64,000 nt of DNA from Psettodes erumei (Eukaryota > Chordata > Actinopteri > Pleuronectiformes > Psettodidae). Location of the stretch: the NCBI GenBank assembly GCA_016785225.1, contig JAFBJZ010000603.1, forward strand, positions 2,457,001 through 2,521,000. The letters run 5' to 3'. Below the pieces are notes generated by a model. It searched no databases. It saw nothing but the letters and a program-made list of their open reading frames with translations, and was not told where the DNA came from. A program made the translations under genes and the position numbers. Below, piece by piece: positions 33,151 through 46,300 of the stretch. Every line of letters starts with the position of its first letter. Positions within the stretch are counted from its first letter, which is position 1.

Positions 33151-33702
33151 ATTGTTGTTCGGGAGGTGCTCTTTACTGTCCAGGTATTAAATGCATTGCT
33201 AAATAATAGCGTTCATTTGCACACTCATACTTAACATTACTCTTTTATTATTTATTAGTGCACTAATAGGGCCCCACAGTGTTATTTTAGAATTTAATTT
33301 ATACTTGTTGTAATTTCTGCATTGTATTCCGTCTCATAATACCTCATTTCAAACAGATTATACAATATGTATAAAATGCTGAGAGCAATAGATTTATTTA
33401 TTTGTGTATTTATTTACTGAATGCATATTGTTACACTTTTAATGCAACAGTTTTATATCTTTCCTGCATGACTGAGGATGTGGAGACTTCCAGTTTTGTC
33501 TGTACTGGATCACAAGGCTTGAATATTTTTGATTTTCTTGATGTAACATTAACCCCTTCAGCGGATCACCCTGCACAGACAGAAAGTCATTAAAGAGTTT
33601 TCACATATTTTGCTTGTCACGTTTTTTTGTAATTTTATGGCTGTGTCTTGGCTGAAGTTTTTACCTCCACATGCCTCAACATCCATCCATTCTCATTCTT
33701 AC

Positions 33703-33719
33703 CCCCCCCCCCCCCCCAC
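33703..33719. repeat. Poly-C run
   Basis: About 17 consecutive C. Confidence 0.9.
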
Positions 33720-33800
33720 CAACAGGGAACAGATGAGAGGTCAAAGGTGTCACCTGTGGAGGAAGCAGCCTTCTGCCGCTCGCATGCCAATGCCTCATTA

Positions 33801-33824
33801 CACACACACACACACACACACACA
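33801..33824. repeat. (CA)n microsatellite
   Basis: Twelve CA units. Confidence 0.95.
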
Positions 33825-34421
33825 GTTTGCCATATTCAATGGGGAGGCGAGTCTCAGCTGGGAGCCATTACAGGTGCTGTCTAAGACGCACACAAATATC
33901 TATACATGAACACACCTGCAACCCTGTAGCTGATGGGAGTCCTCCGGAGTGACACCTAGCCACCTCTGACCCTTTTTGTGTCCTTCCTAATCATCATCAG
34001 CGCACACTCAACTACATTCACAATCATCATCAGTGGCCCCAGACTAATACGAGTCTCAGATACTTTGATGAGCAAGTTGCAGTGTGTTTGAACGCGCACA
34101 TGCTTCTTGAAGTCCCCAGTCATTGGCAGTTTCCGAAAAACACTGACCCCACAGATGCAACAGCTGTCAGTCATTTCTGCCTTGAGTTAGATAACCTGAA
34201 ATTAAAATTTGACGTCCCTCTTCTAAGTTAAGGTAACGTTTGGTTTTAAATCTATTTGTAGCCCTCAGTGGCCATATCTTCTCTTTAAACCTGATTAATG
34301 CTGGGAGAGTCTGTCATGTCCTAGTTTGTCCACTTTGTGCATCCCAACATATGTGCAAGGATGCTTCCTCCAGATGTGCAGGAGACAGCTCCTATACGTG
34401 CACTGCTCTGGGGGAAAGCCG

Positions 34422-34425
<4 letters not shown>

Positions 34426-34460
<35 letters not shown>
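34426..34460. repeat. (TG)n microsatellite
   Basis: About 17 units. Confidence 0.95.
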
Positions 34461-34461
<1 letters not shown>

Positions 34462-35009
34462 AGGTGTTGATACCTATTGGTTCTCCCTCCAGTGCCGTCA
34501 ACACCTCCTTGTCCTGGTTCCTAGAGGAGTGGTACTTGCTGACAGGCAGGGATCCGCTGGGCTGGTGGTCTTGTCCCTGTGGCCGACCTGTCTGCTTCTG
34601 CACAGGGGGGAGAGCTGCTCAGAGCCACACACATGCTGGCTCAGTTAAGAAAATGCTCTAATTGCAACAAGGGTGAGTGGTTGGACTTCTACATGATTAG
34701 TGGTAGTCATAAGCAGGGATCAGCAGGAAATGATACACACAGCTAAAACCTAATTCTTTTGTTTGGAGAATAACATTTAAGGAAACACTCATTTACTGGC
34801 CCACAACCTCAGGATAATTTCATTCGAATTTCTCAGAAGCTTCCCTGAAAGAAGTATTAATTATGGTCAAGAGGAAGAGGCAGCATTCAGCAGAAACACT
34901 TGCAAAACTAGGGTTGTTTTGTCAGTGCAGACCAGGTCAGTCTGACGTCCCAAAAAAATATAATTTGGGTAAGGACACAAATACATAATGAAGAATAAAA
35001 TCTCCAATA

Positions 35010-35165
35010 TTTAAGATTATCAACAGCAACTATTTTGATAATCAATTAATTGTTTCATTCTTTTTTCAAGCAAAAATAGTAAACGTGTGGGACATTGTGA
35101 TAGATATTTTTCACTATTTTGAACATTTCAAAGATTAAATGATTAATGGATGAGTCAAAAAAATT
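35010..35165 (-). repeat. Teleost repeat with ATTAATCG-like core
   Basis: 'caactattttgataatcaat' followed by 'caagcaaaaatag' and 'aaagattaaatgattaatgg' is a degraded copy, in opposite orientation, of the family also seen at 44690-45010. Confidence 0.55.
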
Positions 35166-35370
35166 GTCTGCAGTTTACTAAATGCTGAAAATACCTTTGT
35201 TTGAATGTAGCACATCATTTTGGAAAATTCCCAGTGTCCTACAAAATTACACAGTTCGTTGTAGGACACATCCTACAAAATAAGAAAAGTACTGAATGTA
35301 CTTGCATGAATGAACTCACAGTTCAGAAAATGTTGTTGCTACATATTTATAGCATACACTGTTGGTTTAA

Positions 35371-35770
35371 CCTTAGAACACTAACGTTAAAATTAGTAAC
35401 ACCATCACTAACGTCGGGCATATTTTACCCAATATAATATTCCAATATAATATAGATAAAATACAGTTTTCATCAATTTATTTATTATTTATTTTTAAAA
35501 GTACAACACTGTATGCCAAATTGTCGTACTCTTCTTTAATTTCCCAATATACATCACATAAAATAAAAAAAAAGGTACCATGGGGGACCCTTTAAAAAGG
35601 CAGCAAAATTATTGAAAAATCAGGTAATCCTTAACGAGAAATTTCTAAACAAAAAAAATAATGGAGCTGGGAACTTAATGACATCAGTGAGCAGCCCATG
35701 CAACTCAGACAGCAGCAACACAATAACACAATGAAAATCACATGACAAGAATTGTGTTAGTGTTCTAGGG
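35371..35770. mobile_element. piggyBac-like MITE (400 bp) with TTAA flanks
   Basis: Left end CCTTAGAACACTAAC and right end GTTAGTGTTCTAGGG are inverted repeats matching at 14 of 15 positions. Each is directly bordered by TTAA (35367-35370 and 35771-35774), the target site piggyBac transposases duplicate. The interior is AT-rich with no transposase frame, so it is a non-autonomous element. Confidence 0.88.
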
Positions 35771-36184
35771 TTAAAAAGAAATTGGTAAAAAAAAAAAAAT
35801 CAAAGAGAATAGAGATTAGTGTAAACCATATTTACCAAGACTATTTGCATATTTTCTGTTTTTTTTGTTGTGATATCTGTGGTATGACTTTAAAGGTCAC
35901 AGTGTATCATCATGTAGACAGCATAGAGACGAGAGATGTTTTTAACATGGCATTCTTTGATGAAACAGTTTAACACAGTAAGGTGGCACAGGCTCTTTTT
36001 TCCCCTACTTGCCTTCTTTCCTTCTCAGACACCCCCCCTGCCCCTGATATATTCAATTACTATCCGTGAAAGGTCAGGTCAAACACAGGAAGCCGAGCTG
36101 ATTGGTTCTACTCAGATATCGATGGGCATGTGTGACCAATCGCTGCTGCCCAGGGCTTTCCCCAGTCTCCATCTGCTGCTGCTG

Positions 36185-36185
<1 letters not shown>

Positions 36186-36222
<37 letters not shown>
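36186..36222. repeat. (TG)n microsatellite
   Basis: About 18 units after a CTG triplet run. Confidence 0.95.
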
Positions 36223-36223
<1 letters not shown>

Positions 36224-36949
36224 TAATCGTTACAGCCGAAGGCTTTCCAGGTTTCCACTCACCTCTTGACCATTGCTTCCTGTCAGATGTGTTAACGCTG
36301 CTTTTAATCAGTTTTACTGTCTCATGCACACACAGACACACACGCGCCAACACAGCTGGCCCTATCCATCCCTGCTCTCCAGAGCACGCTTCATTAAGAC
36401 TCAACCGATCTCCTGCTCACACCCTCACAACCTCTGTCGTGCACACACACAAATACACACCTGATCCTACCACCCCCTCCTCACCCTGTTAACCCCCCTC
36501 CACTTGACCCTCACCTCACCCCATCACCCACCCTGATATCTCTTACAGTGAAACAACCCGTGAACATGGACATGTAGCCTGTCTTTTACTCTTTATTGAG
36601 GCTTTCTGCCAGTCTTTGTGTCAACACTGTATCAGACTACACAGTGCTTTATCAGTATATTAGAGTAGTACAATAGTTCATCACCTTACATTTGGAGCTG
36701 CTGCCTCAGGCCATATCAAACAAATCACCCATTCAGCCCGCATGCTGCAAAACTCTGTTACACTTAGAGCCCTTTCTTATTTTCCCTGGTTTCGCTTTAC
36801 TTTGCTTTTTCTAGCTAAACCAGCAGCATGGTTAAAAGGACTCATTATGACATTTAGTACAGATATTCGTGTTCCCCTCAAGCAGTAATGCTAGCACCGT
36901 CACATGTCAACATTTTTATTTGTCCAGTACTGATTTATGACCAAATACC

Positions 36950-37160
36950 AGCCAAACTAAATCCCATTCAGTTCATTGCTAATTAACAAGTGTTAGCAAG
37001 CTATAACATGCTAAGCTAAGATGTTGAACATGGTAGACATTATAACATCAGCATGTTATCACTGCTTTTGTAAGCATGTTAGCATGCTAGATTAGCATTT
37101 AGCTTGAAGTACTGCTATAGCTATCATAGAGCTGCTTGCACAGTTGTAGACTCTAGCTAA
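36950..37160. repeat. Teleost interspersed repeat (gctaa/catgct motif)
   Basis: Repeated 'catgctaagctaagatg', 'aacatggtagacattataac' and 'agcatgttagcatgctag', wording common in percomorph repeats and linked to the repeat at 2240-2830, which ends in the same 'atgttagcatgc' motif. Confidence 0.6.
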
Positions 37161-37891
37161 CTATGTGTTTAATCTTGTCAATATTCAAGTTTTGATTCTA
37201 TAACTTACATGTTTCTATGTATTTTATGTAAAAGTGTTAATTCATCAGCATTTAATATTAAATTGATATTTAACTTGGGTATCGTGTTTTGTATTTTTTT
37301 TATTTCAGTTATTGAAATACAGTTCAAATCCGATATAATCATAGATCCAGATTGTATTTGTATTTACTCACTTCTTCTAACCTACAAAACTTCACTTATC
37401 TGTTATAGACTTTATGAATATGCTGTAATTACAGTATGTTTCACTTGGCTCATTGTGTTAATTCCACCTTTTCAGGTAGGAAAATGGTGAAAATTAAGGG
37501 TTAATATGGTGATACTGTGGAGCTTTTGACAAGATGACTGTTTCCTGATAATGAGGGAAACAGGAAAAGAGGAGATCTATTAATAGGATTTATAACTCTG
37601 GAATTACATTATTATTATACCATGGATGTAACTATGTGTGTCTGTGTGTGTGTGTGATGCATATGGTAAAACACTCTGCAGGTCTGCTGTTAGTCACACT
37701 GCCGCGTCTCAAATTGAATTAGCGTTGACAGCGCACAGCGCCAGCCGCGTGTATGTGTGTGTGCACTTGGGGCACTAGCTGTTGGCAGGCTGTCTGTGTG
37801 TGTGTGTGAAACAAAAGAGAATGAGGGCCTTCTCCCCTGAAATCAATTAAGCGAGTACAGGTCTGTAGTCGTGGGGGTGAGAGGGGCACAT

Positions 37892-37905
37892 CCTGTAGAG
37901 GGCAG
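37892..37905 (+). promoter_or_regulatory. CTCF-like motif downstream of tbx22
   Basis: CCTGTAGAGGGCAG fits CCASYAGRKGGCRS at 13 of 14 positions. Confidence 0.45.
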
Positions 37906-39797
37906 CCCAGACAGACAGCACCATCTGGGGCAGCAGGCAGGTTGACCCTGGGCTGAGACATGAAAGAAGCGGGGCAGGCATGAGAGGAGAGGAGAGTACA
38001 AGCCAGCGTTAAATCACTCTTTTCTCTCCACCCCATTCCCTCACCCCATCCCCTCATCTGCCATCCGATACATCAGCCACGGAGCATCATTCTCACTCAA
38101 TCACTCGCCATCTCTTTCCTTTTTCTCCCCTCTCTCTTTATCTGTCCCAGGAGTGATAACCTGTCATACACAGGAAACAAAAAGAGGTAAGAACGATCTA
38201 TCCCTCTGTCAGAGATAGGGGCAAAGAGTAAAAGAATATCTCACATCTCTTGTTCCATAGGGGTGATTTATAGGTTTTATTAAATAAAACCAATGCCAGA
38301 GTCCCTCCCTCCAACTCTCCTATTCTCTCTCTCACACAGATACATGCACCTGTAGACTCCCCCTTTGGTCCATCAGACAGGCTAAAGAATTAGCACTCTC
38401 TCTCCTTCTTTTTTTTGCTCTCCCTTTCTTGGTCTCTTTCTCTTAGGGGGAGGGATGGCCCCATGTGATGGACAGCCCAGGTCAGAGTTTCATTGTGTTT
38501 GTTGGTCATAAGCTGAGTGCTGACAGCCGTCTCCCAGCTGCCCTGCAATCAAAGCAGCTTCACTGATGACAAAATACTCAGCTGAACAAGAAAAGGATGA
38601 AGTAATTGAATTATAATCAAGTATTCTTTCATGGACTGGGAACGTTTACCCAGATCGTAGATTAAATAAATGATTTAAAAATCCACTGGGTTAGCTAAAA
38701 TGCTTTGTTGTTCAGTGTGTTTGTCTTTGCCCATGAAAAGCTGATGTTCACAGGACAGTGTGAAAAGTGAAAGTACTCATCAACCCCTCTGCCAGTGTTA
38801 TATGTTATGTTGCATTGACATGTAAGTGACATATCCAAAGAAATGAAGTGGAGTAAAAGATAAAGTATCCATTAGCATGTTACTGAAAAACCTGTAATAG
38901 TGTTGTTCTTTGTTTTTTGTATTATACAAAACAGAAACATGTCTGTGATTAATAATCGCTGAGTGCTCACTTCACAGAAATGATTTAGAAAAGGTAGGAA
39001 TTGAAAGCTAAGGTGTGAGGGAAAGTGCAAGAACCGTCTGGGTCATTAACACCTTCTCTGATGAATGACATGACTGTGAGGCCCAGATGGAGCTCTTAGG
39101 GGAAACCTCAAAACACACACACACACACATACACAACATACAGGCCAGGTGCCAGGCCATATGTTAAAGCTGTTTGTTCTACACACTCATCTAACCTCTG
39201 CTCCTGTAAGACAGGGGCCTGTCAGGGTGCGCATGCCTGTGTAATGCCCCAGTGACCCTTGTCTACACACACATGTGGACATACAGCAAGGAGTAGGAAT
39301 ACACATATATACAAAGTAGCATGCAAATACATGGTGGCTCCTGGTTCTGTCAGCACGTCTATGATCTAATGCTGAGAGACCCCTGATCACAGCAAGTGAA
39401 CGTCTCGGGCTGTATTTAAAACTAACTTGTTGAAATTTCCACCAACAGAAGATTTCTTCTAGAAAGTGTGGTGAGAGGAGGAGAAGGGGAAAGGACCTTC
39501 ACTATCTGTGAGGCATAATGCAGTGCAGCATATGCCCGCTTGATAGGGCAGTAGAAGAGCACTTAATAACTGTTAAACTGCCCTTGCTTTTCACATTACT
39601 CACTCAGTGTAATTTAATTTCAGCCACAGCTGGTTTCACTTTCAACTTTACAGCTGAGCTCAGTCACGTCCCATAATCTGACCTGATAAATAACCAGCTT
39701 TTATTGAGTTTGCAGAGAAAATAGCGTCCAGTATAAACCTTCACAAGAGACTCAGCCAAATGCGAGCATGCTGGAGGGCATGAAGTTGAATGGGAAA

Positions 39798-40018
39798 AGG
39801 TGTGTGTGTGTTTGTGTGTGGTCCAGGTATTACTCTTGTTGTGGGGACTTAAACCTGCTTATACAGTCACAATATGGGCACTATGAAGTCCCCATAACAT
39901 AAATAATTTATTTCATGTTGAAGACATGTTTTAAGGTTAGGGTTGTAGTCGTCATGGGTAAGGTTGGAGTAAGTCTCCAGGAAATGAATTGTAAGTCAGA
40001 GTAATGTCCTCTGAACTG

Positions 40019-40069
<51 letters not shown>

Positions 40070-40100
40070 CGTGCCTGCGTGTGTGTGAAGGTGTGTATTT
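39798..40100. repeat. Teleost repeat with 'tggggactt' and 'ggttagggtt' plus (TG)n
   Basis: Phrases 'ttgtggggacttaaacctgc', 'aagtccccataacataaat', 'gttttaaggttagggttg' and 'gtctccaggaaatgaattg' are a familiar percomorph repeat, which typically starts and ends in TG microsatellite; here the (TG)n is at 40021-40065. The 'ttagggtt' is part of the repeat, not telomere. Confidence 0.7.
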
Positions 40101-42285
40101 ACATCTCAGTGCTTGTGTATGGCAACTATTATTAGGAGATAACTGATGTATGTGCATGTGGTGTGCGTGCGGCGTATGTTAATCTAATGAAGGCACAGTA
40201 TATTTACACGTCCCAACTCTCTGCAGAGCTTCTCTCCTGTTTCAGGATGCCATTTCACATGATTGGAAACAAATGACTTCAGGGTCAGATTTCTCTCCCT
40301 TTACTACCTGTCAATCACTGTGGAACGGCCCAGAAACTTCCCTCCTTATGTTATTGCAAAGTTGAATCAGCACAGTTTCCATGTTATTTCAGCCACCACC
40401 TCAAGAGGATTATGTTGACCCCTTACCAAGCAAATTAACAACATGAGGGGACGAACACCATGGTAAATCATCGACAGGCTGATAAAAGGTTAACTCAACA
40501 GTAATTTTCAACCAGCTTTGGGGGTCTCACAAGATCTTAAACAAGAGTGAAGAAAGAGTTTGCTAAGACAAGTAAGATAAAATTGAGAGGAACAGTAACA
40601 AATAAAACCTCTACTTTTTATGTGCAAAGACTAAGATAAAGAGGATTGATAACCATGCTACGTCCAAGCTAAGCTAAGTAAACCAAGACGCGAGCTACGG
40701 CTGGATATTTGTGTTTATATGTGTATGGGATTGTGTTGCTCTTTGTTTCATCTCATTTTCTGCAAGAAAGTGAATAAGTGTCTTTCCTGAAATGTCAAAC
40801 TGCTTCTTTTACTAAAATGTTGGTTTTGAGTTGACATTGACACGGACAGTTTAATCAAACAACATTTGTGTTGTCTCAAAATGTATGCATTCACACACAC
40901 TAATCAAAAGCTATTCATTATGTTATTTACTGCTTGCATTGCTGTTTGCAGTATTATTTATACACTAACCACTGAAGTACTACTACTGTAGTAATACTGT
41001 AGTATTTATACATTAATAATAACAGGTGCGTACAGCTTTCATTTCTTGTAACATTTGCTGCATTTGATGTGTGTGTCAGCATTATTAAATTGGAGAGTGG
41101 CAGGTGCAAAGTTCAGTTCTCCTGGTATGAAAGCAATTTGTCTAACTGAAAGATCAGGAATTAGTTGGGAGTTTAAGATGATTGTCCTACATCGGCAAAC
41201 ATGGAAATGACAGTCAGTATCAAATAACCAGCACAGATTAAGTCTGTCTGCAGACAAAGGCCAGGCTGTTTGATGGCGCACCTGACCGCTCGCTGAAACA
41301 CGGGCCGTCCCCTGCCTGAGTCCCTCAATTAACTCCTTCCTGCTATTTCCACGTCCAGCGCGTATTAGCTCACTGCCATGCTTGGCCATGACAAGTAAAT
41401 TGCTGTTTGGTTATGACCGTTTGTCGGGAAACAGGCCATTTCCCCCGCTTTGCCTAAACCGCTGTTCCTAGCCGTGCTGAGAGAGAGAGAGCGAGGGAGG
41501 GAGGGAGGGACGGTGCCGGGTTTTGAGTCTGAGCTGAAGGCAGGAATTATCACATCAGCGGCTGAACGGGCGTGCCCCCTTTGGTATGGACAAAAAAACA
41601 CAGCATTATGTTGGCCCACAGTAGTGAGAGGTTTTCATGCGGCACCGACTCTCTGTTCTTCATGCCACACTAGAATTCAAGTTTTTGAAAGCCTTCCACA
41701 TGTCTCCGAAAGGCAAGTCTTCACACAGCAGTATTGATTTACTGTTGATCCTGGAACAATGTTATAACAATGACTACAATAATGATGACACGGCTGCTTT
41801 AGTCCATTTTAGACTGCAAGGAGCCTTATTCCAGTCTTGTTACAGACTGTGGCTAATAAAGGCCTCTGTAGAATAACCGTTTCACCTCCATACGTCTCTG
41901 ATTAGTCCTATTATTGGTAATAAAGTACAGGAATGGAAACTGGCCCGCCTGAATCCTGGCAGCTGTTGTTTTTCCTCTAAAAATCACAAAAAGACCTGAT
42001 GAGCTCATGTTATTAGTCAGGGGTGGCCAAGCCTGACACTGGGATTCAGCTTGAGTTTAGAGTTTGAAAAACAAAAAACACACTTTTGTTCACTTTCAGA
42101 AAATACCACTTGATAATTGCAATGTCTTTCCTATCGCAGGAGGAGATTTTTGTATTGTTTCTGATTGGAAATCATTTCCTGTCGCTCTATAGCACATATG
42201 AGTTTCTGTTTACTGGGTGTGAGTGTATGGGAACAGAACATTTTGAAGGCTGGTGTAAGAGCTGAACAAAATATATGCAAAATAC

Positions 42286-42291
42286 TTTAAT
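42286..42291 (-). terminator. Candidate variant poly(A) signal of tbx22
   Basis: ATTAAA on the minus strand 326 nt past the tbx22 stop. No canonical AATAAA was seen nearer, so this is tentative. Confidence 0.3.
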
Positions 42292-42616
42292 GGGCACTTA
42301 TGGTCAACTTAACAGTCATCTTCATGTTCTTTAACAGTTATATTACATACCTCAGGTCCTATTGCTGATGCTCTCTGGTAACACCATTACGGCATGTGAA
42401 GCAGTTAAGCTGTGCCGTAAAGACACACTCAGGTTTTGTGCTGGTAAATCCAACACATTGTACAAAATCATTTTTAAATACAATAACGTCCCCAGAGGTC
42501 TGCGTTTGTTGCTTCTTTGAGTCTTGCCCAAGGAGAATGAGCCCTCTCTGTTTTGTTGCAATAAGCTTTGGCTCGTTATACTCAATGGGCCAGAGCCTGC
42601 AAGTGCGGTCCAGCTG

Positions 42617-43161
42617 TCAGAGGCAGTGGTTGGTGGTCGGGTGCCACGGAGACTGGCGCAGCAGACAGTCTGTGTTGTCTTCGGCTAGCTTGGTGTGCCG
42701 GGAAATAGCTGTGAGTTGGGGGTTCAGGGGGAAACTGTAGCGGTAAAAACAGTAGGGCCCCGCAGTGTCAGAGAGATGAGGCAGAAGAGAAGGCCCCTGA
42801 GGGCTGAGGGGGCTGTGCAGGGGGATGAGACAGGGGGAGCTCCCCGGAGACCCGTGAAGACACGGCTCCCTGCAGTGGGGAAGTTTCTTTCCCTGCAGAG
42901 CAGAGAGGAGCGGGAGGTCCGCTAGCGGGGAGGGCGGGGGCAGGCCCCTCAGTCTGTCTGCTCCCAGGGAGGAGAAGGCTCTGCTGGGCAGAGGGGAGGT
43001 GCTGGGTGAGGTGATGGAGGTCTTGCCGTAGAGGGGGAGAGCGAGGGTGTGGAGCGCGGCGTCCTGGCAGGAGAGCGCGGAGACGGAGAACGGGTGAAGG
43101 GATGAGGATGAGGAGAGAGGGAGGAGGCTCTTCACACTGCTGGTTGGCGACCCAGAGCTCC
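42617..43161 (-). CDS. tbx22: tbx22 exon 8 (residues 330-510 and stop)
   Basis: Acceptor CGACAG; GSSGSPTSSVKSLLPLS then a Ser/Leu/Pro-rich tail; TGA at 42619-42617. Confidence 0.95.
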
Positions 43162-43341
43162 CTGTCGAAGAAGAAGTCATGAATCACATACATATATACA
43201 AGTATAAAAAAAGAGAATTTATGAGAGCTGCAGCTCAGTACCTTGGAGCTGTATGGTGAATGGCTTGAAGTCCAAGCTGAGAGGGCCTCTCCAGGGATAT
43301 GACTCCAGTAAGCCATCCAACACCCCTCTGTACACACACAT

Positions 43342-43377
<36 letters not shown>

Positions 43378-46300
43378 TGTAAAAGCACTGAAAAATATTA
43401 TTCCAAGTATTTAAATATTGGTTCAGAGAGGTGTGAAATTCTGCACTACACAGTTCAACTTCATTTGAAGGTTTTATGTGGAATCAAGTTTCAGTGGTTG
43501 AAGCTTACATCCCTCTCGGGTCCTTTAGTGGGGTGCTTTCTGAGCTGAAGTAAGTGTTTGTGTGCAGAGAGCTTTTCTGTACCTGTTCCTTCCCGGATCT
43601 CTGAAGCCCTTGGCAAACGGGTTCCTGTCGATCTTCAGTTTAGTGATCTAGAGGAACAGACATGGTGTTAGAGCGGAGGTGTCAAGCGGTGACATGTTAA
43701 GCTAACAATGAGCTACGCTCTACAGCAGCATGGGTTGTGGCAGAACTCTCTCTTGGGGACTGCATCTCCCAGCAGCACCCAGGGCGATCAGCCATGTCAA
43801 ACAAGGTTCTTTGAGCAGGGGCATCGAGGTCGCACAGTTTTATTTGGTGCTTTAATGGGCTGTGGACTCCACCAGTCAGCCCAGTCGCAGCTCGTTACCA
43901 AGTTTCTGTAATAATACGTTCGCTGATCGTAAAGAGAGCACTGATGAAAAGAGCTGGCAGTCCCGACGGACGGCTCTGTTACTGGAGGAATGGTAGCCAA
44001 CGCTGGGGTCAGCTCCCCCGCACAGGAACACACGCACCTCTCTCAGCAACTGACCCCATTGAAAATCAGGACAGTGCAATTTATGATCAGCCTGAGACCA
44101 CAGGGGAGTGGGCCTCATCATCTTCATAATGTGAAGATTTGAAAAATTTTTGTAGGAGATGGAAAAGGCCTGAGCTGTTGACTGGATCATCATAACAATC
44201 ACTGCCGATGATGAAGGCTGAACATCTGCTTTTTAAAAAATTTTGGCCAAGAATGCAAATTGGCAATACCAAGTACTTGGTATTACTCATTTCTATTTGA
44301 ATGTACAAATATTTGAGCTGTCTGCAAGCACAAATAAGTAAACACTCTGGATGTCCTCAGGCGGCACCATAGTTTCTTAACTGTAGCATTTTACTATTTT
44401 ATAGAATGATGTATAGGTGTTTCAGTGAGTGTTACCTGTTGATTCTGATAGGCTGTGACCGTCGTGAACTCAGTTTCTGGGAACGAGAAGCTGTGAACTC
44501 CTTCAGCCGGCAGCGACTGGATCTGAGACAAGTCCATCCGAGGGTCGTGCCGTATGATGTGCACTCGGGGCTTGTATTTATGCATTGACTGAAGAATAAT
44601 CTGTATTGAACGAAAAAAGATAATTGTAAACATTTTGTTCGGCAGGCCTCTGTTAACCCATGAAATGCAGAAACAAATTTTGTATAGGCTCCAACTAACA
44701 ATTATTGTCATTGTCAGTGAGTCTGAAGATCATTTTGTTGAATTATTCATTTGGTCTATAAAGTGTCTGAGGAGAGAGTGAAAGAGTGAACCATCCATCA
44801 GAATTCTCCACAGTAAAGCTCAAGGTGATGCCATTAAATTTCTTCTTTTGTTTGAGCAAAGATTTCCACTTAACTGAACATAAAGCAGCAAATCCTCAGC
44901 TGACAGGCTACAATCAGAGGAAATTTGACATTTTTGCTTTAAAAAACTTAAATGATAGGCTAGTTAACAATAAATCGATGAAACTACTGGTCTGTTGATC
45001 AACTAACAGATTTATCAAATAATTGTTCTGGCTTTACAGTATATAGTAGTAGTTCAGTGGTTTTGGGATTTTGCCTTTTAAAAATAATTTTTTTTTAAAT
45101 TAACATTCAAAACTTTGGGGAAATGAGCCTCCCTCACAGTTTTGCATTACATCCCCTTTGTCATTTCAATATGCACATTACTTACTCTACACTACTTAAC
45201 TACAATAGATGATAAGCTGTACAAAGGTAAAAAGATAATATGGCAAAATATAATTTGCAACCAGTGTAATGACACACAGTGTGATCTCTGACAACAAATA
45301 ATACACTGTAAAACATAAACTCTGCAAAGTCAAAATTACAGCCAGAAGTCAAAGAATTGAATTATGCAAAAAAGATCAAATGTCATTTTATTTCACATTA
45401 AAGAGAGTAACTAACTATCTCATGGAAAGAGACATGATTTTAATTTGGAATTTGTATAAAAATCAAGTGATAATGTTTCAGGTACAATTGTGTTTGAGAG
45501 AAAGAGGAGTAACATAAGTAAGTTAAAATATATTTCCAAAATTGAAATTTATAGTTAATTATATAGTGTTTGTGGTGTGTTATTATTATTATTATTGTCA
45601 TTTTTTGTAACTGCTGAAGTGTTTTGTAATATTAACAGAAATCTAAAATAGTAAATTTGAAGTATTTAAGTTTTGAGCTCTGTAATTTTTGAACAAAAGT
45701 TTTCCTTCTTAAGGAAGAAGCAAAATAAAAAATAATAATATTGCATGTAATATACACTGTATATACTGTACATATATTTATAAAGTTATGAAAAAGAGAA
45801 CAGATTTTTCTGATATGCACAATGTAGCTAAGCGAAGTTGCCAAACACTTTCGGCATCAAAAAAAAGTGTTTAAACCCAAAATGAGTGAAATAAGTTCCA
45901 CAGAGGCCAGTTAGAGGGTTGTGAACCGACCACAACAACATCATGGATTATGAGGCTGTTTTAGGGGAGCAACTTTCTGCTCTCCAGTGCAAACACTGCT
46001 CATACATCCCATCACCGTATACCAGAATAATGAATCCCCCATACACACTGCAAACTAAATTCGGTGGTGGTTTTATAAACAGGAGGATCAAGTCGAAAGC
46101 CTCCTGTAGCCCCCTCAGTTACCACATCTGTCACATCTGTACAGAACTGAACTTTTACTGGAGGTTGTGGAGCGGAGGAGGATTTCCACTTTCTTTATCC
46201 CTCAAAGATGTGCAGACTTTCCTTCCCAAAGAATTGTCTAAACCAGCCATGGTTCAAGATGTGCATGTAGCAGTTCAAGAAGGTTTGATGCTGATTCTGG

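Larger units (their letters stand above)
33151..42285. other. Intergenic region between chmp1b and tbx22 (convergent ends)
   Basis: Nine kilobases without recognised exons. It holds (CA)n/(TG)n tracts, a C17 run (33703-33719), a piggyBac-like MITE, three other fish repeat copies and a CTCF-like motif. A non-repetitive block at 41270-41470 ('gctcactgccatgcttggcc') could be regulatory. Confidence 0.75.

Noticed and set aside
39935..39960. Telomere-like 'ggttagggtt'
   Set aside because: It is a single short stretch inside a common fish interspersed repeat, not an array.
42768..43388. 206-codon minus-strand open frame overlapping tbx22 exons 7 and 8
   Set aside because: Wrong frame relative to the T-box protein; a shadow of the GC-rich exon 8.
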